From: Deltaproteobacteria bacterium UBA7527
GTDB lineage: Bacteria > Desulfobacterota > Syntrophorhabdia > Syntrophorhabdales > Syntrophorhabdaceae
NCBI GenBank assembly: GCA_002478225.1
Contig: DLMV01000029.1
Coordinates: forward strand, 18,984 to 29,840
Reading direction: 5' to 3'
DNA length: 10,857 bases
In this document: one piece after another, positions 6,426 to 10,857 of the stretch
Layout of the letters: the number at the start of each line of letters is the position of its first letter
Numbering within the stretch: position 1 is the stretch's first letter
The notes under the pieces: generated by a model
The model's input: only the letters and a program-made list of their open reading frames with translations
What the model was told of the DNA's origin: nothing
Database searches by the model: none
Translations under genes and position numbers: made by a program

Positions 6426-6449
6426 AAAACATGCCCGCTATCAGCCGGC
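6426..6449 (-). terminator. weak hairpin plus T run downstream of the SRP RNA
   Basis: On the - strand GCCGGCT (6449-6443) can pair with AGCGGGC (6439-6433) with one G-G mismatch and a 3-nt loop, followed by ATGTTTT (6432-6426). It could end or attenuate the SRP RNA transcript before dnaX. The T run is short and the region is repeat-derived. Confidence 0.3.
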
Positions 6450-6482
6450 AGCCGATCCTTATAGCTGTCTGCTTATATTCAG

Positions 6483-6576
6483 ACCAGGCTACCTGCGGCA
6501 CACAGAATGGTTATTACCGCTGCTTCCTTCCGGATCTGACGGGGTTCATAACACTCACGTTGCGCAGGGCCTGGTT
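6483..6576 (-). ncRNA. ffs: signal recognition particle RNA, small bacterial (4.5S) type
   Basis: The - strand carries the highly conserved SRP helix-8 core with CCGGAAGGAAGCAGC (within 6519-6540), including the GGAA tetraloop and the asymmetric loop that bind Ffh. The flanks pair: ACCAGGC at the 5' end with GCCTGGT at the 3' end, then CTGCG with CGCAG, then GTTAT with ATAAC nearer the tip. The hairpin of about 94 nt has no Alu domain, as in most Gram-negative bacteria. Exact ends are inferred from pairing; 6578 is a likely transcription start. Its position ahead of dnaX-ybaB-recR is a widespread bacterial arrangement. It guides co-translational membrane targeting with Ffh and FtsY. Confidence 0.95.
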
Positions 6577-6584
6577 GTAGGGAT

Positions 6585-6613
6585 ATTATACAGAACATCG
6601 GACCGCAAAGCAA
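6585..6613 (-). promoter_or_regulatory. sigma70-like promoter of the SRP RNA
   Basis: On the - strand a perfect TATAAT (6590-6585) lies 7 nt before the expected RNA start near 6578. A TTGCTT box (6613-6608), matching the consensus only in TTG, is exactly 17 nt upstream. Spacing and position fit a strong -10-driven promoter for a stable RNA, and it may also feed dnaX. Confidence 0.7.
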
Positions 6614-6633
6614 AGCAATTGCACACGTAAAGG

Positions 6634-6682
6634 CAGCCAGCCGTCAGCAACAAACCCGTAAGTCGTAAGGCGTAAGTCGTAA
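6634..6682. repeat. heptamer mosaic repeat, block 5
   Basis: Seven in-phase units: cagccag, ccgtcag, caacaaa, cccgtaa, gtcgtaa, ggcgtaa, gtcgtaa. They occupy the gap between the SRP promoter and the end of the oxidoreductase gene. The ggcgtaa word is related to the cgttagg word of block 2 and, reversed, to the words at 8918-8938. Confidence 0.87.
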
Positions 6683-6709
6683 GGGGAGAAAAAACACGAT
6701 ATACTCGCT

Positions 6710-8758
6710 TTATGCCTTCCTGATCGAGCACAGCAGCGCCTTTACCTCCGGATAACCCATAATGGGCTCCCGGCATTCGGTATCCGTCAGCAAATTCGCG
6801 TTGGCCTCTCCGGACCAGCCATGGGGGACGAGAACCACTCCTTCGGCAACCCTTTCGTTCACGCGGGCCTTCATCCGGACAGATCCCCTGTTTGTCTCGA
6901 TCACCATACCGTCCCCATTGCCGATGCCGTAGATGCGGGCAGTTTCAGGCCCTATCTCCGCCTCCGGTTCAGGGCTCTTCTCTTTTAAGGACATGATGCC
7001 CCTGAGCTGACCGTGCGTGTAATAGATGTTCCTGTTGCCCGTAGAAAGGATCAGGGGATATTTTTTTAACAGCTCGGGCGAGCTCACCGGGCTTCTCTGC
7101 GGCTCTCGATATGACGGGAGGGGATCGAAGCCGGTCTTCTCCAGCGTACTGCTGTATATCTCGATCCTGCCGGAAGGCGTCAGGAACCCTCCTCCCTTCA
7201 TCCCGTAGCTCTTCTCTTTAAAGAAAGCGCCTTCAGGTTTCTCTTCAAGGAGCTGCTTGAAGGTCAATCCTGTGCGCGCAAGCTCAAAGTCTATGAGCTC
7301 TTCCTCTGTCTTCCACGGGAAATCTTTCCCGATCCCCAGCTTCTTTGCAAGCTCTGTGAACAACCTCCATTCCGACCAGCTTTCATGCAACGGCTCTATC
7401 GCCTTTTTCCTGAGCATGAGATAAGGCAGGCCATGGCAGACATTGTACGTGTACGCAAGGCCCCATTTCTCGAGATGAGAACATGCCGGGAGCACATAAT
7501 GCGCCAGCCTTCCCGTCTCTGTCATGAAAAGGTCATGAACGACAAGAAGCTCCAGTCTTGCAAATGCCTCCCTGAAGGCATTGGAGTCAGCCATTGACAC
7601 AACAGGATTGCCTCCTATCACCAAAAAGGCCTTGATCTTTTCAGGGATGCTCTCAGGGACGCAGGTGACCACGCCGAAATGGCTCTTCTTGCCCTCTATT
7701 TCATAGAAAAGCGGGTACTGGTCGGCGCCCAGCGGTTTTTCCTTTACATCAAGCCCTATATTCCCCAGCGGCAATCCCGGATTGATCACCCACCCGCCGG
7801 GATTATTTATATTGCCGGTAATGATCTGTAGGATCGCAAAGGCGCGGCTGTTCTGCGTCCCGTTCGCTGTCTGGTCCTGGGTGCATGTCCCCTGATAGAT
7901 GCCCGCTCCTTTCGTCCCCGCGAACAACCTCGCAAGCTTGCGGATATCAGCGGCAGGCACCCAGGTGATCTTCTCGGCCCACTCAGGGGTGTATTGTTGG
8001 ATGTGGGGGACCAGCTTATCAAAACCGGAGGTGTACTTTTCGATAAAATCGGCATCATAGAGCTTCTCATTCACAATGACATGTATCATGGCAAGGGCTA
8101 AGGCCCCGTCTGTCCCTGGCCTGATCCTGATATACATCTCCGCGCGATCGGCAAGGGGGATCCTCTTGGGGTCAATAACAACGACCTTTGCCCCTTTCTT
8201 CAGGTTCTTCTTGATCGCGAGCAGCAAAGGAAAATCAGATTCCCGGGGATTATGCCCCCACAGCACATAGAGGTTCGAGTCAAGCTCCTCTGTCGGGTAT
8301 TTTCCGAAGGTGATCTGCCGTGTCCTTATCCTCATCCTGTAGCAGATGCTTTCTACAGAGAAAAAATTCGGCGAGCCGAAGGCTGCCTCAAACCTGTGGG
8401 TCAGACCCGCCATCTCGAGATTTTCCACACCGATCGAACCGCTGAACACGCCGAGGACTGCAGGGCCGAAGTCTTCTCTGAGCTTTAAAAGCTTCTCCCC
8501 TATCTCTGTGAGGGCCTGGTCCCAGGTTATCTGCTGAAAGCTGCCGTTCACCTTTTTCAACGGGTATTTTAAGCGATCGGGGCTATAGACGTTATCGAGC
8601 GCGGCCCTCCCCTTCGGGCATAGCACGCCCCTGTTCAACGGATGCGACTCAAGCCCCTTTACCTTTACCGCCTTTCCGTCTTCGACAGTTACAATGGCGC
8701 CGCAGCTGTGGTAGCACAGGGTGCAGTCAGTGAGGACTTCCTTGATATCCTTTGCCAT
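6710..8758 (-). CDS. molybdopterin-dependent oxidoreductase with [4Fe-4S] cluster (CISM/DMSO reductase superfamily)
   Basis: The 682-residue protein has the N-terminal Fe4S4 domain with C12, C15, C19 and C47, the large molybdopterin domain (about 60-480; GHNPRESD 168-175, VVVIDPKR 192-199, RPGTDGALALAM 213-224, GGNPVVSMAD 382-391) and the C-terminal dinucleotide-binding domain (about 565-680; STGNR 572-576, VPHGWSG 644-650, CSIRK end). C139 in SICYRM sits where the metal-ligand Cys/Sec/Ser usually lies. There is no Tat signal and no membrane or electron-transfer partner nearby, so a cytoplasmic enzyme is inferred. Overall form recalls the acetylene hydratase / polysulfide-thiosulfate reductase-like branch; Mo versus W and the substrate cannot be decided. 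Start ATG 8758 has GAGGTGG 4 nt upstream, and TATAAT at 8784-8779 may be its -10 box. Confidence 0.9.
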   Translation of the reverse strand: MAKDIKEVLTDCTLCYHSCGAIVTVEDGKAVKVKGLESHPLNRGVLCPKGRAALDNVYSPDRLKYPLKKVNGSFQQITWDQALTEIGEKLLKLREDFGPAVLGVFSGSIGVENLEMAGLTHRFEAAFGSPNFFSVESICYRMRIRTRQITFGKYPTEELDSNLYVLWGHNPRESDFPLLLAIKKNLKKGAKVVVIDPKRIPLADRAEMYIRIRPGTDGALALAMIHVIVNEKLYDADFIEKYTSGFDKLVPHIQQYTPEWAEKITWVPAADIRKLARLFAGTKGAGIYQGTCTQDQTANGTQNSRAFAILQIITGNINNPGGWVINPGLPLGNIGLDVKEKPLGADQYPLFYEIEGKKSHFGVVTCVPESIPEKIKAFLVIGGNPVVSMADSNAFREAFARLELLVVHDLFMTETGRLAHYVLPACSHLEKWGLAYTYNVCHGLPYLMLRKKAIEPLHESWSEWRLFTELAKKLGIGKDFPWKTEEELIDFELARTGLTFKQLLEEKPEGAFFKEKSYGMKGGGFLTPSGRIEIYSSTLEKTGFDPLPSYREPQRSPVSSPELLKKYPLILSTGNRNIYYTHGQLRGIMSLKEKSPEPEAEIGPETARIYGIGNGDGMVIETNRGSVRMKARVNERVAEGVVLVPHGWSGEANANLLTDTECREPIMGYPEVKALLCSIRKA

Positions 8759-8778
8759 CTGTCCACCTCGTATAAAAA

Positions 8779-8784
8779 ATTATA
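8779..8784 (-). promoter_or_regulatory. possible -10 box of the oxidoreductase gene
   Basis: A perfect TATAAT on the - strand is placed so that transcription would start near 8772, giving a leader of about 13 nt that still contains GAGGTGG. No sequence resembling TTGACA occurs at 16-18 nt spacing, so an activator or chance match is possible. Confidence 0.35.
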
Positions 8785-8840
8785 TGCCGCTTATCCCGGA
8801 TATTCCGTCTGGGGTGAGCATCTGTGCTAACAACAAAAAC

Positions 8841-8945
8841 GTTGCGTGCTGCGAATATTCGTGTTGCGTATTGCAACCCGCAACTCGCAACCCGCAGCAG
8901 CCTTTCCTTTTTTTCTTACGCCTGACCCCTTACGCCTGACGGGTT
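8841..8945. repeat. heptamer mosaic repeat, block 6
   Basis: Fifteen in-phase 7-nt units. The words move from gttgcgt/gctgcga through acccgca/actcgca to a pyrimidine-rich patch, and then to acgcctg alternating with acccctt, without any break in phase. Confidence 0.88.
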
Positions 8946-9014
8946 ATTTCTCTAAGGACGTATCCGGGTTTATTGTATCAGCTATGAGAACCGTTGTGAA
9001 GTGAATTGCGAAAC

Positions 9015-9084
9015 CTGGTCGCTTGATGCTGGATGCTGGTCAGATTCTATCAAGGAACAAGGATCGAGATGCGAGGAACGGGGT
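9015..9084. repeat. heptamer mosaic repeat, block 7
   Basis: Ten in-phase units. The first half uses ctggatg and cttgatg words, the second half tcaagga, acaagga and gcgagga. Both vocabularies, in the same order and orientation, also form block 1 at the left end of the window. Confidence 0.87.
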
Positions 9085-9095
9085 TCTTGTTATAT

Positions 9096-9143
9096 CGTCA
9101 TCGCAGCGAATGGGATTGCCGCTCTCTGCGGGCTCGCAATGAC
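9096..9143. repeat. REP-like imperfect palindrome of 48 bp
   Basis: The ends are near-inverted repeats: GTCATCGCAG at the left and, on the other strand, GTCATTGCGAG at the right. The inner part also pairs (gggattgccgc / gctctctgcggg region, imperfect). Elements beginning GTCATTGCGAG are familiar as dispersed palindromes in several bacterial groups. It sits between two heptamer blocks and breaks their phase. Confidence 0.6.
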
Positions 9144-9153
9144 ACTACGCTTT

Positions 9154-9307
9154 ACCCTATCACCTATTACCTGCCACCTATCACCTTTCATCTTTCACAT
9201 GGTTCATCCAATTACGAATTACGATTCACGAATTACGGTTTTCCCGCCTAACGCCTGACGCCTTGCGATTTACGATTTTCTTACTGTCTGCTGACGGCTG
9301 ACGACCG
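9154..9307. repeat. heptamer mosaic repeat, block 8 (longest in this gap)
   Basis: Twenty-two consecutive units hold a strict 7-nt phase. The words change from cacctat and caccttt to aattacg (three perfect copies at 9210-9216, 9217-9223 and 9231-9237), then cgcctaa/cgcctga/cgccttg, cgattta/cgatttt, and finally tctgctg/acggctg. It ends 4 bases before the GAF gene stop codon. Confidence 0.9.
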
Positions 9308-9311
9308 CTTT

Positions 9312-10055
9312 TTAGGTCTTCATTGACATATACTTCTCGAATACAGCGAGGTGGGATTCGAGGGCTTTTACCTCTTCCTGGAGGAGCAGTGCCTTTTCTG
9401 CCAGCTCCGTTCCTTTCGCCATCTGTGCGATCTGGCGGGAAAAACCGGCTATGACCACGATGCGGTTCCGGAAGTTGTGGGTGGTCTCCATCAGGATCGA
9501 CTCCTGCCGGCTGCAGGATGTCATGAGCTGATTGACGAGCTGTGCTCTTCCAATGATGGCGCTGATGAGCTGCCCGATGACCTGGAGGTACTGGAAGTCC
9601 TCCGCCGAGATCGGCACCTCTTCTTTTCCTGAATCGACGATCAGGACCCCAAGCTTATTTTTCTGCTGCGTCATGGGATCAACGTAGCTCAAAGGGACAA
9701 TGGCCTTGACCTTGATCGGCGCGCTCAGCGTGTGCTTGTAGCCGTTGGTCTGGTGAGGATCTGTCAGGTTGACGGCGACGCCCTTCTTCACGGCATCCCA
9801 GACAACGCTGTCTTTATGTATCTGGAGCCCTCCTATCGGGCACACATGGTCGCCTGCCCAAAACTTAAGCCTCAGATCATCGCCTTCGAGAAAGGCGCAT
9901 CTGGCCCTTTTCCCGAGCCGCTCGCTTAAATCGTTGAGCACCATCTCAATGACCTTCTCGGGAACAGTGCTGGAGCCCAGGAGGCTGACCGCCTCAAGGA
10001 TGTCCTGAAAACGTCCTTGCAGGTTCTTTTCCTTTTTTGCCTTCTTCACCGCCAC
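9312..10055 (-). CDS. GAF-domain protein with a C-terminal HisKA-like H-box helix, no ATPase domain
   Basis: The 247-residue protein opens with a lysine-rich tail, has a GAF domain (about 15-170; hydrophobic LGVLIVDSG strand at 135-143 and YLQVIGQLISAIIGRAQ helix), and ends in a helical segment (about 172-247) with METTHNFRNRIVVIAGFSRQ. That stretch resembles the H-box of sensor histidine kinases (HExRNPLxxIxGF pattern) with H193 as the candidate phospho-acceptor, but the protein stops before any HATPase_c domain and the following DNA is repeat. It could be a phosphotransfer or dimerisation partner of another kinase, a ligand-binding regulator, or a truncated kinase. No signal peptide or membrane segment is seen, so it is cytosolic. 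The start is GTG 10055 with weak AAAGAGA upstream; GTG at 10049 is an alternative. No partner gene is adjacent. Confidence 0.8.
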   Translation of the reverse strand: MAVKKAKKEKNLQGRFQDILEAVSLLGSSTVPEKVIEMVLNDLSERLGKRARCAFLEGDDLRLKFWAGDHVCPIGGLQIHKDSVVWDAVKKGVAVNLTDPHQTNGYKHTLSAPIKVKAIVPLSYVDPMTQQKNKLGVLIVDSGKEEVPISAEDFQYLQVIGQLISAIIGRAQLVNQLMTSCSRQESILMETTHNFRNRIVVIAGFSRQIAQMAKGTELAEKALLLQEEVKALESHLAVFEKYMSMKT

Positions 10056-10152
10056 CGCGCTATCTCTTTGTCGCTTTTCTTATTATGGTAACACCTTTTT
10101 GGTCAATAGACAACCCTCGCTGCGGCAAACCAGTATATACACCGCATAAGCC

Positions 10153-10553
10153 TTACGCCGCATTTTGCGGCTGCTTTTCTTTTAACCCATTGTCCCGTGT
10201 CGCCAATGCTGCTCCTTCCCGCATTGCAAGCTCCAGATACGCTGCATCATAAGAGGATAGTCCCTGCTGCCTTCCAATGAATAGGATCTCGCTCAATGCG
10301 CGCCCGGAAGCTTCCTGATCAACAGTAATAGGCAGCTCATTAAGCAGCCTGACAAACTGTATGGAGCCGGCTTCCGTCAATCTCTTTCTGCGTTCGGCAA
10401 CAAGCAAAAAATCGCAACCTCCAGCAGCCATATTGACGGTACTATTGCTTCAGTATCAACGAGCAGATCTAATACTGAATCGGTATATCTGTCCGCTTCG
10501 TCTTCAAAACACCAGGCCATAACTACTGAACGATCGACCACAAAGCGTTTCAG
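10153..10553 (-). pseudogene. vapC: VapC-like PIN-domain toxin, disrupted by a frameshift
   Basis: Two reading frames together give one PIN-domain protein of about 130 residues. The upstream part (from about 10553 to 10412) reads KRFVVDRSVVMAWCFEDEAD and continues to PSIWLLEVAI, with the first acidic residue D in VVDRS and E in LLEV. The downstream part (10411-10153) reads LLVAERRKRLTEAG to SSYDAAYLELA and ATRDNGL, with the two later acidic residues. The frames meet at a run of six A on the + strand (10406-10411); one more base there would restore LEV-A-x-FLLVAERR. No ATG start is seen; GTG 10541 or CTG 10553 overlapping the antitoxin stop are candidates. VapC toxins are Mg-dependent RNases of type II toxin-antitoxin systems. 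Either a real inactivating deletion or a homopolymer sequencing error. Confidence 0.85.
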
Positions 10554-10726
10554 AACCTTCTCCCCCCTTCTATCATTTTCTTCAAACTCATACGCCCAAG
10601 GGTATGACCTTTCCGGAACTCACGGATCTCCTGAATTAAAGCAGGCACATCACGTTTTTTCAATGACCTGGCAAACACAAGCATTGCGACAGAGACGCCA
10701 TGCTTTGTTATAATGATAGCTCTATA
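10550..10726 (-). pseudogene. antitoxin remnant (VapB/Phd family C-terminal part)
   Basis: The frame reads AIIITKHGVSVAMLVFARSL and later IREFRKGHTLGRMSLKKMIEGGRRF, the typical C-terminal, toxin-wrapping part of prevent-host-death/VapB-type antitoxins (usually ITKHG-PVA ... FRKG-LGG-SL-ELIEEGRRF). It ends in TGA overlapping the toxin gene, as usual for such pairs. An in-frame TGA at 10729-10727 comes directly before it and there is no start codon upstream of the ATG inside the conserved core, so the DNA-binding N-terminal 30-odd residues are missing. The sequence just upstream is repeat-like (tctctgcgg-type words), suggesting the 5' part was lost or replaced. Confidence 0.75.
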
Positions 10727-10771
10727 TCAATTAGATACCGTCTCTCTGCGGTCTCTGCGAGATGCATTTGT

Positions 10772-10799
10772 CAACGGGACCTTCGAGCCCATCCCGTTG
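10772..10799. repeat. perfect 8-bp inverted repeat with 12-nt loop
   Basis: CAACGGGA (10772-10779) pairs exactly with TCCCGTTG (10792-10799). It lies upstream of the antitoxin remnant near the window edge. It is not followed by a T run on either strand, so a terminator is unlikely; a dispersed palindrome or an operator is possible. Confidence 0.5.
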
Positions 10800-10857
10800 C
10801 AATAAAGAGAAAATTCATTAAAGAGCTTTCCTTTCGGATAACGTAAAATATTTTTCG

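Larger units (their letters stand above)
8759..9311. other. gene-free 553-bp gap made almost wholly of heptamer mosaics and one palindrome
   Basis: No credible gene is seen. Next to the oxidoreductase start are its ribosome-binding site and a TATAAT on the - strand (8784-8779) without a good -35 box. The remainder holds heptamer blocks at 8841-8945, 9015-9084 and 9154-9307 with a palindromic element at 9096-9143. The 50-60 bases between the first two blocks (8946-9014) have no evident structure. Open frames of 72-85 codons on the + strand here are repeat-derived and show no protein features. Confidence 0.8.

Noticed and set aside
6555..6776. 73-codon - strand frame between the oxidoreductase end and the SRP RNA
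   Set aside because: It runs across the oxidoreductase C-terminal codons, the repeat block and the SRP promoter; no protein character.
9001..9258. Open frames of 72-85 codons on the + strand in the 8759-9311 gap
   Set aside because: They consist of translated heptamer repeats and the palindrome, overlap each other in different frames and have no ribosome-binding site or protein-like features.
10157..10171. Hairpin gccgc-attttt-type loop-gcggc with a following T-rich stretch as a + strand terminator
   Set aside because: It lies inside the 3' end of the toxin pseudogene, is only 5 bp, and no + strand gene precedes it.
10780..10791. tRNA T-arm-like string (cttcgag) suggesting a tRNA or attachment site
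   Set aside because: There is no acceptor stem, anticodon arm or D arm around it; the string is only the loop of an inverted repeat.

Overview
The window looks like chromosomal DNA of an uncultivated, probably anaerobic, Gram-negative-type bacterium. The evidence is a short SRP RNA without an Alu domain, placed just upstream of dnaX-ybaB-recR, together with a cytoplasmic tungsten/molybdenum-type oxidoreductase. Protein style and intergenic texture would fit Nitrospirota or a Desulfobacterota-like lineage, but this is an impression, not a proof.

Left part (179-3780, + strand): a small carbon-metabolism cluster. An LsrF-type class I aldolase/thiolase is followed after 7 nt by a zinc-dependent medium-chain dehydrogenase and then by a zinc class II (fuculose-phosphate-type) aldolase. 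After an AT-rich 390-bp gap comes a short transaldolase. The two aldolases and the dehydrogenase could together split a phosphorylated five-carbon ketose or dione into DHAP plus a C2/C3 aldehyde or acetyl-CoA and reduce the aldehyde, with transaldolase linking to the pentose-phosphate pool. No kinase, isomerase or transporter is present to name the substrate.

Middle part (3977-6613, - strand): the housekeeping run SRP RNA (ffs) - dnaX - ybaB - recR, with a clear sigma70-like -10 box before ffs. The convergent gap between the transaldolase and recR holds hairpins. Further right on the - strand are a 682-residue molybdopterin/[4Fe-4S] oxidoreductase (6710-8758), a GAF protein ending in a histidine-kinase-like H-box helix but with no ATPase domain (9312-10055), and the decayed remains of a vapBC toxin-antitoxin pair (10153-10726; toxin frameshifted, antitoxin without its N-terminus).

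The most unusual thing is between the genes. Most intergenic stretches are built of degenerate 7-bp units that stay in strict 7-nt phase for up to 22-23 units while the unit sequence changes from one 'word' to another. The same words recur in separate gaps in both orientations. These mosaics run right up to ribosome-binding sites and start codons, and in one case supply a stop codon (dehydrogenase, 2118-2120). The AT-rich gap at 2746-3135 and the GAF/vapC gap do not show the pattern.
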